Part shown: piece after piece, positions 12,891 through 23,592 of the stretch
How the letters are laid out: each line of letters starts with the position of its first letter
Position numbering within the stretch: the stretch's first letter is position 1
Assembly: GCA_034440575.1 (NCBI GenBank)
Contig: JAOTOL010001457.1
Coordinates: 675,001-739,000 of the forward strand
DNA from: Imbricaverruca yamaguchii
Lineage: Eukaryota; Arthropoda; Thecostraca; Neoverrucidae
DNA length: 64,000 nt
Direction: 5' to 3'
Notes under the pieces: generated by a model
Database searches by the model: none
What the model saw: the letters and a program-made list of their open reading frames with translations, nothing else
What the model was told of the DNA's origin: nothing
Program-made: the position numbers and the translations under genes

Positions 12891-13232
12891 TCAGGGATAT
12901 TTCCAACCAGAATTTGGCCTCGTAGATTCAGTACTAGCACATTTGTATAACTGAACTGAAGGTACAAATCCTTTAACCTTATTTACCAGACTCACCTCCA
13001 ATTTTCCATGCCTATCTCCACCTTCCTCCAACACCGAATGAATCATTGCGGATTCTATATGGCTCTTTAGCCCATGGATGCATGATACACAGTGCCACTT
13101 CAGATTTCTTCTTTCACTACTGAATTTACACACACCACCATCCTTGGATTTTTCACCACACTGCACAATCTGCCTTGAGAGCCAGTTTGAAGTTGAAGGC
13201 TTTGCTCTCTTTGCTGACTTTTCTATCCCCAT
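12891..13232 (-). CDS. hypothetical Cys/His-containing ORF
   Basis: A 113-residue reading frame I do not recognise. Its middle third carries a possible metal-binding arrangement: a Cys pair separated by nine residues, then HC-x2-C with a following His (CVSCIHGLKSH). A strong splice-donor-like sequence (GGAG|GTGAGT) interrupts the frame at about 12990-12996, so the true coding part could be the upstream 79 residues, spliced onward. It could equally be the ORF1 of an unrecognised LINE or a chance ORF. There is no promoter or partner exon to support it. Confidence 0.2.
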   Translation of the reverse strand: MGIEKSAKRAKPSTSNWLSRQIVQCGEKSKDGGVCKFSSERRNLKWHCVSCIHGLKSHIESAMIHSVLEEGGDRHGKLEVSLVNKVKGFVPSVQLYKCASTESTRPNSGWKYP

Positions 13233-13299
13233 GCTCTCTTGTGAATCCTCACCTGGATCTGAGCCTCTGCAAAAATTGGCTCCTGAACGGATAGTTTAA

Positions 13300-14710
13300 T
13301 CACCTACTACCACCTAGGTAGGTATCTGTCGCAGGAACTTGATAGACAACTGTTACCGTGACGAGACAGACGAGACCAAACAGAACGCGCCCTTCGAAGC
13401 AAAACTCAAGCACCCAATGCGCCCGATTCTGTGGCTCAGAAGAGAGCCTCCATCTCCGCCGGCGCTACCAAATTTGGGCCAGCAGCACATTTTCCAAACT
13501 CACGACCAAAACTCGACAACATTCTTGAGTGTCTCATTTTGTCACCGGTGCGACACCGGCGGTCGGGAGACGCCGCATGCTAATGCAACGGCGCGTCGGC
13601 TTTGACGGTAAGCGTACACTATACAAAATTATTAGTACTTTTGCTGCTAATTTCATGCTAAATGGCTGCTTCCAGCAACGCTGTTCGCTAAGGATACTAG
13701 TAACAAGCACCATTCAAGCAATAACAAGTACCATATGTACTATTGGGCTGGAAGGGGCTAATTCTAGCCTACAGATGCCAGACTGCAAGAATGAGGATGC
13801 TTGATCCTAGCAGCCATGTGTGTTAAGTCAAGCAGTCCAGAATAATTCAACTGTTTATATCTAGCACTATTACAGTTCGCTTACTTTGGCGCGAGTTTGA
13901 ACGCTCTATGGCTGCTCACAGTTAGCACCTGGGTAGTTAAAATGAGCAGCGTGGAAAAATGGCGGGAACATTAGTACCTTAGCGCTGCTTAATGAAACAA
14001 CTGCGAACTTTCGGCCATTTTGGTTTGGGATACGATGGCGTGCGGATCGGTGCAGTCATGCGGCAAGATTTAAGTGAAAAAGAGAAGTCTCTCTGGGATC
14101 AAGAGAACCTCTGAATCCAGTCACAAGCCAGTCATAGTCTATATGCGGTGGGTGTGTCTTCATACCAAATGTATTTCCACATGGCATCAATCAAATTGTG
14201 TCAGCATCTTGCCAACCTCGCTACATATACCCTTGAAATACGGGCGCTCAATGACTTACGCAGTTGATGCACCCTCGTGCTACAATAATAACCAACATAC
14301 CTGAGCTTGACAGCACATAATACTTGACAGGCGTAGCAAAGCATATGTGGTATTGCTCTTGGATAAACAAACTTAATTATTATTTTATGGCATCATTATT
14401 CAGCTATGGATACTGAAAAGCTTGGTAGGCTATGCCAGTTGCGGCTTATTTTATGGGGCTAAGAATTCATTTCTTAGACAATTGTTTTGGGCGGTGTATT
14501 GTACCGCTCAGAATTTATAGTAAATTTGTCTTAAGAGGTGTTTTTTGGGAGTTTTTTTTCGGAATAAGACGTTTATGAAGGTGACTCAAGATGATAGGAC
14601 CACTTGCTTCCTTTGTAATTGGTTTCTTTTCAGGTTGTGAACAAGATAATGTCAGAAAGGGGCTTTGAGTATAGGGCTTTAACATAGCATAGAAGGAAAT
14701 GTTTTTTTTT
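13300..14710. other. no recognisable gene
   Basis: A moderately GC-rich patch at about 13380-13600 ends in a donor-like GACGGTAAGC, but no coding motif precedes it. The remainder is AT-rich with no repeats noticed. Confidence 0.4.
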
Positions 14711-14719
14711 AATGGAGCA

Positions 14720-15005
14720 TAACCTAACTTAACCTTGCGCAACCTATATTTAAAGGGGACAAAAATGTGGAGCATTTAGTTTTCTGAAAATTCTCACAAT
14801 TAAAAAGGAACCTAACCTAGCCTACCCTAACCTAACCCAACCTAACCTAAGATACTTCTGAAGAATAAAAATTGAATAAAAACATTGTTTTCTTTTTAAT
14901 TATCGGTATTATTGTGCTTTAAGGTAGTACAAAGAATAAAAATACACCCATTTTCCTCCATCAAGGAAACAAATGGGATAGGTTTTGTCAGGTTAGGTTA
15001 GTTTA
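14720..15005. repeat. degenerate (CCTAA)n / (TTAGG)n blocks
   Basis: Clusters of CCTAA and its variants occur at 14720-14750 and most clearly at 14811-14850, with the opposite-strand form GGTTAGG at about 14988-15002. TTAGG is the ancestral arthropod telomere repeat, so these could be interstitial telomere-like sequence. AGGTTAGGTTAG-type motifs are, however, also common inside arthropod mobile elements, and the copies here are too few and impure to decide. Confidence 0.4.
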
Positions 15006-15437
15006 GAGTTTTTAGTCGGGCTTTTCAAAATGAAAAACCAAAAGCAAATTCACACAATTCTTTCCCAATTATATCGAAAATAAATGGTCCCATAATCTTA
15101 GTCACCTTCATAACCATGGTCGTATTCTGAAGACAAAATCGAAGAAACAAAAAACACTTTTAAAACAATAATACCGAATTTGTCAGCTGAAAAAGCTCTA
15201 GAACTTATGGTATTACCACCTATTGTTGATACCAGATATTTGTATAGGCCTGCCCTAAATGGGCCATCATGGCTCTTGATAAATTTTAACACGTGATGGC
15301 TTGATGGCATTATTATGAATTTGATTGGTTTATTTAAAACTACGCAGCCATTGGATCAGCTCTTTACATCACTATTTGTTCATGACTGGCACTGTGACAT
15401 GGAAGACTGAACTGGGATAAATGAGCTTGCATAGCAA

Positions 15438-16320
15438 ATGGAAGATATTGTATTTGTAAATAACATTGAAAGTGGCCTAAGCAGTAAAGTTTTGAAATTT
15501 GCGGATAATTTGAAGGTCTTTAGGGCAATAACAGGTCAAGGTGAGCATATCCCGCTGCAAAACGACTTAGACGAACTTGTGAAGTGGTCCGAAGAATGGC
15601 AAATGAAATTTAATTTTGATAAGTGCAAGATCATGCATGTAGGTAAGCAGCATATGAAGGCTCCATACTTGATGGGTGGCCAAGTGCTATCAGTGACTTA
15701 ATAGGAGAAAGATTTAGGTGTTATTCTAAACACAAAATTGGGGGCATCAGAACAGACCAAGGAAGCCAGGAAGAAGGCACTGAGAATGCTCGGGGAAATC
15801 AATTGTTTTGTTTTTTGTTGTTTGATTGTTGTTTGATTGTTGACTTTTAGAGATAGCATAAAAGATGGCTACAAAAATGGTTAATGGTATAAGCAACCTG
15901 GCATATTAGGAAAGATTGAAGAAATTGAATATGTTTTCACTTAGATATAGAAGGCTGGGAGGAGATCTCATCGAGGTCTTTGAATTTGTCCATGGTCTGG
16001 AGATGGGATATCTTGGGGAAATGTTTGAATTGAACAGAAATGATGCAATTAGAGGTCATAAATTCAAAATTAAAGTTAACAACAGCAGAACAAGGTTAAG
16101 GCAGACTTTCTTCACCAACAGGGTAGTAGAACACTGGAACCAGCTGCCAGAAAACATTGTCAGTAGCAGCACATTGAACATCTTTAAGAACAGCATAAAC
16201 AATCATTATAAGAATAGAGGGCTTGCTTCTCATTATTACAGGGAGGGCGGATTGACAGATTTGGTGGGCAACTGGTTCAGTGTACAGAGTGCAACCAAGA
16301 AGGGCCCTTGTGGCTCATAG
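15438..16320 (+). pseudogene. LINE ORF2 fragment, CR1/L2-like reverse transcriptase C-terminus
   Basis: Two frames in succession read as the late part of a non-LTR retrotransposon polymerase. The first (15438-15701) covers the palm and thumb: it has KFADNLKVF, a decayed form of the catalytic FADD box (FADD to FADN), followed by a WSEEWQMKFN-type helix and CKIMHVG. The second (15916-16320) covers the C-terminal region, with RRLGGDLIEV, FFTNRVVEHWNQLP and a spacing typical of CR1/L2/Jockey-type ends. The frame is broken between them, at about 15700-15915. The loss of the second Asp of the active site and the frame breaks make it dead. The endonuclease and ORF1 are absent, as expected for a 5'-truncated insertion. 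Confidence 0.8.
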
Positions 16321-16365
16321 TTGCACTAATCTTTTATGTCTTTATGTCTTTATGTCTTTACATTG
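16321..16365 (+). repeat. LINE 3' terminal short repeats
   Basis: After the coding end and a short conserved 3' UTR comes a run of TTTATGTC-type 8-bp units (16331-16361). The same UTR and tail appear in inverted orientation at 16884-16930, so this is the characteristic 3' end of this LINE family rather than a random microsatellite. Confidence 0.75.
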
Positions 16366-16883
16366 TCTGGGTTAGGGTGGGTTGGTTTATTTGGTATTAT
16401 CGTCATTTAAGGTGTGCATGAGAAAAGTTTTACACACATTTTCCTCCATGAAGTAAAAGAAAACTGGATTAGCTTATATTAGTTCATAGGCTTTTTAGGT
16501 GCAAAATTTGAGATTTAAATATAAAACCTTTTTGTTGATATTTTTAACGCAGAATGGTTTAGATGAGGTTAGGTTACGGCAGGTTAGGTTTTAGTATTTT
16601 TAGTTGGAAAAAGTTTAGAACAATTATCTTGTTTGATTTTTTCACTTCTTGTGTTTGGGGTGGGGATATGGCTACTGCAAATGGAGGTTAAGCTATGTTT
16701 TGTTATGTTATGTTCTTTTGTTTCACATTACTTTTCATGACATTATCTAAATCAAAGCCTCATATTATATCCCACTCAATGCCATTATTTTGGTGTTATT
16801 GTGCTTGCCACCTGAAATGGACAAATTTGTGCTCTCAGGAAGTTTGTGAATAATTGGCATACCTTTTTACAATGCAATGTGTA
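16366..16883. other. spacer between two converging LINE ends
   Basis: AT-rich sequence with no gene. GGTTAGG-type motifs occur at about 16368 and 16570-16590. Confidence 0.5.
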
Positions 16884-17210
16884 TGACATAAAGACATAAA
16901 GACATAAAGGATCAGTGCAACTATGAGCCACAAGGGATCTTGATCTTGGATGCATTACGGACACTCAACCAGTTGCCCACCAAATCCGTCTATCATCTCT
17001 CCCTGGAATACTGAAAAGCAAGCTCTCTATTCATGTGATTGTCTTTCCTGTTTTTAAACATGTCCAATGTGCTGCTACTCGCAATGGTTTCTGGCAGCTG
17101 GTTTCAGTGTTCATTTCCCTGTTGTTGAAGAAAGACTGTCTTAACCTTGTCCTGCTGTGTCTAACTTTATTTTTGAATTGATGATCTCTGCATCAACTGC
17201 AACATGTAAT
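16884..17210 (-). pseudogene. LINE 3' fragment, second copy, opposite strand
   Basis: On the minus strand this reads as the same C-terminal coding end, UTR and 8-bp tail as the + strand copy at about 16060-16361, with scattered substitutions and stops. Shared landmarks include the CCAGCTGCCAGAAA block, the GCAGCACATTG block, and the CTTGTGGCTCATAGTTGCACT stretch just before the tail. It is severely 5'-truncated. The two copies point toward each other across about 520 bp. Confidence 0.75.
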
Positions 17211-18660
17211 GTGAGCTAACTTGCAACTAAGTATGGCTTGTTTGTATGTAAATCTAAGGAGCATTCGTGCAACTACAAATCCGTTGGAACTGAGTCTTCT
17301 GGGCCGACCGTTGAAATGTTGGGATTGGAGATAATTGCCAAGAAAGATAGAAGAAAATAGTGTGCACGACGCGAAGAAGCATGTCGCAAAACTTCTGCAG
17401 GAACGCTTTAATCTTATCCCAGGCACCTATGACACTGAGTCAAAATAGTAATGTCCTGACCTTCGACAACATTAGTCGTACATGATGCCATGTTGTATAG
17501 CACATGGTGTAGGTCAGCTTGAAACCAAACATAGCGATATGTGTCCATTGGACAGATTTAGAAAGTTCCTGTCATCGATGAAGTGTTGACAAATTGTTTT
17601 CTCCGATCTTTGCCACATTGGGATTCAAAATATTCAATAATGGAGATAGAAGGGATGAGTTTGCGCGGCGCGAAAGAGCATGACGCCATGATCCTGGTCT
17701 GTCGGGTGATCTGTGCATTTGGTACCGCTCTATAAGAAGATATTTCGGAACGTGTGTAGCGCTTTCAGGATCAGTTTAAAGCAAACTAGTTTGGTGACTC
17801 CCTTATACCGAAACGTTTTCTTACCCGCTCATCGGTATGATTGTGTGCATACAAGCTTGGTTTTTGGTGCCACACTATGCCTAAATTATACATGGGTGAT
17901 AGGTTAATTTTTATCGTGAGCTAGAACCCATGCCTAACTTCGCAATGACGACGGTTTATTATTTTCAGACCATACCTCGAAGCAAACCATCTGCCTATGG
18001 GGGAGTCCACATGCCACACTATTTGATGGTGTCAACGAGAACACTATACCGATGTTCCCCACAAGTAATAATTCGGACGTTGCTGGAGATGCGGTGCTGG
18101 TGACCGCTGATGAGGAAATCAACCTTCTATTCTGTCATGCCATCTATTGTGTCAGAGTATTACTGATTCCTTGCTGAACCTGCGATATTACGTGCAACGG
18201 TGCAACGTATGCATCAACGATGATGAGTCGGTGCCCCAGAAAGTGCTAAACTTCAGGCAGTAAAATACTTAAGGGTTTGTGGAGCAAAGAATTGAATAGT
18301 GGGCCGGATTGAAGGAAATCATCGTGATGAGTTTTGTTGCTTTAAATACTTTTCATATCGGCTGACTTGGATATATGCTTCAATAAATTGCTTCCACGGA
18401 TGTCGCTGGTTTCACTGCAGAATGTTTGAATGTTTCGACGGAGTGAAGCTTCATCCGATATGCACAATATATGGGGATAAAAACAGGTACATGATAGACG
18501 ACGCTGAACACTAGTCCACTTGCAGTCTGTACCATGCCAGGAGTCAAAGTCTGCACTGGTCTGTACCAGGTTCGCAGTCTGAACTATCGCACTAACGAAG
18601 CCTAAAGCTAAATTGGCATAGAACTAGCTGTAGACAAATTTGGAACCGTCGTCACACACA
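17211..18660. other. no recognisable gene
   Basis: No domain-bearing frame, RNA gene or repeat relationship was seen. Confidence 0.45.
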
Positions 18661-18755
18661 CACTGTATATATATGTATATATATGGGTATATATGTATAT
18701 ATATATAAACATGTGTTTATATTTAGCGTATATATATATACATATATGTATATAG
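18660..18755. repeat. interrupted TA/TG microsatellite
   Basis: TATATATG-type units, interrupted around 18708-18730, flank the left end of the foldback element that follows. Confidence 0.85.
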
Positions 18756-18783
18756 CAAAACAAGTTATAAAATTGTACGGTTA

Positions 18784-18977
18784 GTAACGTACAGGTGTTG
18801 GTGGCTTACTGTATTTATGTGGACAGATGCCTTCTTTTGCTACATGTTAGCTTCCGATGCCAATTTAAAATATTACAGCGAACAGGATGCTTACAAGCGT
18901 ATATTCTTTTAATGCACTCGCATGCAAATAGGAATGCAAAGGAATTCGTATTTAATACTTTGCATATAGCGAACGAC

Positions 18978-19065
<88 letters not shown>

Positions 19066-19259
19066 TGTATGTATGTATATATATGTATATATACGTATTC
19101 CTTTGCATTGCTATTTGTATAAGAATGCATGAAAAAGTTATATCACCTGTAAGCATCCTGTTCGCCATAATATTTAAAATCAGTATCGGAAGCTAACATG
19201 CAGCAAAAGAAGTCATCCATCCACATAAACACAGTAAGCCACCAACACCTGTACGTTAC
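18784..19259. mobile_element. foldback element (MITE-like) with a (TA)n loop
   Basis: Two arms of about 165-175 bp are imperfect reverse complements (left about 18784-18955, right about 19092-19259) and surround a (TA)n tract (18983-19059). Both ends begin GTAACGTACAGGTGTTGG and are flanked by TA dinucleotides (18782-18783 and 19260-19261), as expected for a TA target-site duplication of the Tc1/mariner type or similar. There is no coding capacity. The long Tyr/Ile ORFs read here are products of the TA tract. I infer a miniature inverted-repeat element whose centre expanded as a microsatellite. Confidence 0.7.
18983..19059. repeat. (TA)n microsatellite inside the foldback element
   Basis: A pure TA run forming the loop of the 18784-19259 inverted repeat. 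It continues as TATG/TACG units to about 19095. Confidence 0.95.
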
Positions 19260-19284
19260 TATCAACGAGACCACATTGGTTTCA

Positions 19285-19571
19285 AGCACCCAAGGGGTGC
19301 TAAATGTGCCAGCACCACAGGCGAACCGTACCCCAGAAGTGCTGGTTTTTGGCGTAAGAAAAAGCTAGAACCCTGGGGGTGCTAATCGCAAGCTAAATGA
19401 GTACTCATTTCAAGCACCCTGCTACTAAATATAACCCAATGAAAAGATGCTAGCTATAAGCACCATGCACCTGAAATTTTGCGATGTGATGTCAACTCCA
19501 GCAAGGTGCTTAATTCAAGAAGCCCTGCGGTGCTGGAATTTCACATCTGAAATAGCACCCAAGGGGTGCTA
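19285..19571. repeat. segment bounded by GGTGCT palindromes
   Basis: The same 17-bp palindrome, AGCACCCAAGGGGTGCT, occurs at 19285-19301 and 19554-19570. The interval between contains several more GGTGCT/AGCACC motifs (for example around 19310, 19335, 19375, 19413, 19461 and 19504). There is no coding capacity. It looks like a small element or a decayed tandem array of hairpins. Confidence 0.5.
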
Positions 19572-20582
19572 ATAATTTTTCTACAGTGTAACGTTCGCCA
19601 AGATCCTTGTCGTAGTTTCCGCAAATATTCAGGCGACAAAAAGGACAAGGTGCATAACGCTTTTTCACTTGTTTTGCTCATTTTTATCACTTTTATCAGT
19701 GTTTCCTGAGTGAAGCGAGAGAATGGGAGTAGGTGCACAGGTAGGTATATTAACAGTTCCAACACTGGCTTTTGTGTCTCCTCTGGGCCTCTTTGTGTCA
19801 CCGGAGTAAACGGCAGAACCATTATTTTTTTACTTCTGTCGGTAGCATTGTATAGCTTCTTTTCTGTAAGTTTAATAGTTATTAATAGCATTGGCAGTCA
19901 TCTCCCGCAGCCCATCCCGGTGAAGATGGCGCCAGTGGATGGCCCGGCCAGAGCTAAGGATCGCCCCTGACCCATTCGCTCCGCCAGTGACCGCAGTTGA
20001 TGGCATGCCCACCTCACCGCCCTGCGGCAAGCAGCGATGTCTTGCGGCAAGCGAGCTCGCCGCAACCAAGCAGCCATTTTGCGGCGCCGTCCAGGCCGAG
20101 CCTCAACAACGGCTTGGCCATCCTCGGCAATTGCAGATAGGTCCTGGACTGATTGGGAGCAGCTCGTTAAGATCGTGGCGAAGAGTTTGGCCAATTGTCG
20201 CTGATTGCGAACGAGCCGGCGCATTAAGGGAATTTTCAATTAGCAAGCCTGGGTGTTGGGCTTGGCCGGTCGGTTCAGTGTGATGCCAGCGAGACCTGTT
20301 GCACCGCTACCTCGCCGGTTGCGTATAGACAGCTGCAACGGTTTGCTTTAGAATAACCGAATCTCCGCATTACTTGCGTTCACTTTTGAAGACCATGTGT
20401 CTACATGGTTCTCAACATGTACGTGCTTCCGTGTGCGATGTAAAAACGTGCAATTTAAGAATAATGATCATAATTTCGTGCCTTTCTGACTCCTGTCCGT
20501 TGACACATGCACGCGTTATGTTTGTAAGCTTGTTTTCTTCAAAGTAAGGCAACATATGTAATATTTGCAGCTGCATATGCCG

Positions 20583-20585
<3 letters not shown>
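19572..20585. other. no recognised gene; GC-rich patch
   Basis: The part at 19895-20280 is GC-rich and open in several frames. It contains two YY1-like motifs (AAGATGGCGCC at about 19923 and GCCATTTT at about 20072), which can mark promoters, but no protein motif or splice structure supports a gene. Confidence 0.35.

Positions 20586-20653
<68 letters not shown>
20586..20653. repeat. (CA)n-(TA)n compound microsatellite
   Basis: About 28 bp of CA dinucleotides run straight into about 40 bp of TA dinucleotides. Confidence 0.95.
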
Positions 20654-20656
<3 letters not shown>

Positions 20657-21168
20657 CATTAAAGCTGGTTGGATGAAATTCCGATTGTGTCGTCCCAGTC
20701 GGAACTTGTCCGCTAGCCATTTCTCGGCAGTCAAAATATGTTTCGCAAACCTGTAAATACTTATTTATATGCATATTAATGTTTGTGATTGCTGTGTGTA
20801 TATCAGTTGCGATCACAGTTACATGAAGCGCGAAGTGAAAAAGGTGATTTTTTTGCCAACCATTGTATTTCAACCATTTTTCAACCATAGCTTTCACGCA
20901 GGACATATGATAGACTGGAATAACAGAGACACTTGTATTTGACACCAGACAAAGATGGCGGGAAATCAAAGAAGCAATATTTATACAAACAGGAACAAAT
21001 TCCACGCTCAACATAAATATTGGCCGATGTACACTGTTTCCTGGGTGGATGCGCCTTAAAAAAGACAAATCGTTCTTGACGCGACATCACGGTTGCATTC
21101 ACAGTAGTGCAAATATCTAAATATTTGCAAATCTTACTAAATTTGAGCAACACCAGCATCCCCACAGC
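20654..21168. other. no recognisable gene
   Basis: The long minus-strand ORF crossing this interval (20412-21068) exists only because it reads through the compound microsatellite. No domain was recognised. Confidence 0.5.
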
Positions 21169-21442
21169 ATGCTTCGCTTCTCTTCTTGTCGTTTTGTCGT
21201 CAGTCTTTCTTTCGGTCTCCGCCTGTGCCCCTTTCCCTGCTTATCTCTTTCTCTCCATCTTTCTGTATTTCCCTTCATCTTTGCCCTTTCTCTCCACATT
21301 TTCTTGCTACATTTGTCCTGTCTCTGTCTCACTCTCTCTCTCCTTCTCTCCCTCTCTCTCTCTCTCTCTCTCTTGCTCTCTTTCTTGCTCTATTGCTCTA
21401 TCTACTCCCTCTTTACACACACACATATATATACATATACAT

Positions 21443-21511
<69 letters not shown>
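21169..21511 (+). repeat. polypyrimidine tract with CA and TA repeats
   Basis: A roughly 250-bp C/T-rich tract (21169-21412, with pure CT near 21354-21371) passes into a short CA run and then TA dinucleotides to 21511. Cys/Ser/Leu-rich ORFs here are by-products of composition. Confidence 0.9.
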
Positions 21512-21515
<4 letters not shown>

Positions 21516-21656
21516 GCTTCTATTCCTGCCCAAAGCATCTGTTGAACTGCTACCTTTTGCCCAACACCATGTATCGTGCCATTATCGGTCGGGTATATTT
21601 TAACTGTACCCTAGAAGTGTTTTGTCGTGGTGGTCACGTGCTGTGTAACTAATTCA

Positions 21657-21725
21657 AATGTGATGTAATTTTTGTGATGTGAATGTGATGTAATTTTTGT
21701 GATGTGAATGTGATGTCATTTTTAT
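21657..21725 (+). repeat. 25-bp tandem repeat, about 2.7 copies
   Basis: A unit containing GATGTAATTTTTGTGATGTG is repeated in tandem with little divergence. Confidence 0.8.
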
Positions 21726-22940
21726 CCTTACCGAACACAATGAATTGATGACGATCCCGAGACGGATTAAAAGCGGTTTTCCTTTAAAAAATACTATATG
21801 CGCTTCAACTAACCGTGATCGCAATTGACTTACTGATATGCTTCCTGTAAAATGCATTCAAACCCAGGTGGCGCCTGGGGTCTAATTTGTATTTTAGTCG
21901 TCAGCTTTGATTTAGTGGTCAAAGTACAAAACGATTTCCCACGAAATTTGCTTTTCGGCATTTTCTAATTTTCAATATAGGAGCATTATCACTATATATC
22001 AGCCTACGACATGTGCTGTGTAATGAGCGTTTTATTGAGGATTTTTCGTGTTGATATCGACATAATTCAAGAAGCATATGGGGAGTGGTGGCGTTGGGAA
22101 GACGATTGGTCGGTTATTCAGCACCCACAAGTCGTGTGTTGAACGTCAGAAGCAACATACATTTTCAGGGACTCACATCAAACTGACATGGGGAGTTAAC
22201 TGGATATATCTGATTCGTCCGGTATGATGGGTGTGCATTTGGTAATATCAAATTCTAGTATAGATTTGTGATCAAGGGACGAGATCTGGGGGAGCAGAAT
22301 TGTGGCTTGAAAAGCAGCACACACACTCGGCACAATCCGGAATATGGATCACGTTATGCGGAGTTGTAGCCAAGTTTGACCTCACTTTATCTTGAAAAGT
22401 GTAGTTTATGCTTGTGCCAATTTGTCGATGCATTGTCAGACCTCTTCATATGCACTGATTAAAGTTCGCCGTCCGATTTTTTTACAGCTCATTTATGACA
22501 TACCTACATTCATTTCTATATTACAGGAGTATTGTGCATAATGGCCAAGGTCGGCCTTAAAATGACTATATTAGAGGTAGACGGGGCGAAGACGGTCACT
22601 ACAGTCGAGTTCATATGAAAACAAAGCTGAAGGGAAAGTTTTCACGGAATATTATATTTGGTTCAGCGAGATTCAGTGACATAATTTTCCTGGCAAGTTC
22701 ACTTGTACTAAACATAAGTGGTTGAAAGCACTTAAACACAATACATACATATATCCCCTCGTGAATTACTTAGCAACGGGCAATCACAGCAATACAAATT
22801 AACTAGCTACCCACCTGCTTCCTACATCGTCTGATGGATAAGCACATGCATTCTGAAGCAAAGAATTGTTATAATGGACCAATAACTTTGACCTTCGGAT
22901 CTTTCTAAAATTGATTATAGCTTGGTAGTCCGATTGATTA
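21726..22940. other. no recognisable gene
   Basis: Intergenic sequence with a few AGGTCA-like motifs around 22378 and 22545. No coding signal. Confidence 0.45.
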
Positions 22941-22944
22941 CCGG

Positions 22945-23066
22945 TAGGCGGGCGGTAGGTAGTGGTCAATCAGGCGGTCTCAGGCGGTGGTCAGGCGGGT
23001 GGTCTCAAGTGGCGGTCAGGCGGATGGCGGTGGTAGGTGACGGTCAGGCTTGCTGTCAGGCGGAAG
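22945..23066 (+). repeat. G-rich GGTCAGGCGG degenerate repeats
   Basis: Irregular tandem units of GGTCAGGCGG and GGCGGTAGGT type. The G-run density suggests possible quadruplex formation, although the runs are mostly of two G. Confidence 0.6.
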
Positions 23067-23592
23067 GACATTCGCTGAACCTGATGCGGAGTGCAGCTAC
23101 TGCCCATACAACAGCTCCACTCAACTGCTGCCTATACAACAGCACATAACTCATGAGCCGCCTCTATTGACACCATGGCGCACCAGGCAGGGAGTCCTTG
23201 TTTACGACTGGCGCCTCAGGGCGGCTGCGAGCCAGCCAGCCTTGTAGCGGCCCTGCTGATCGCACTGGAACAATGGCCCAACATCGTGCCATTGCTTCCC
23301 GGGCGCCCCTTGGATGCATATCGCTTTCAGGAAAACACACTGCCCCAGTGCTCAGAAATGGATTCCAGGAGCCGAGGATGGATTTACTACTAGATTATGA
23401 CGGAAGCATTTCGTGTGACAGAGCAAAGCGATGGGCGACAATGTAAAATGCTGAAAGGTTCAGCAGGAAATGCTAAAAGGTTTGACAGGTAACGCTAAGA
23501 GGTTCCTTAGCTCCTATGCACATTTAAACATTAAAATGTGGTGTGAGGCTAAAGGAGGTAGATACCTGTTGAGGACTGTGGTATGATAGTCA
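23067..23592. other. no recognisable gene
   Basis: A moderately GC-rich interval with short overlapping ORFs and no domain motif. Confidence 0.4.

Noticed and set aside
20412..21068. 218-residue minus-strand ORF
   Set aside because: It depends on reading through the (CA)n(TA)n tract. The flanking parts show no domain.
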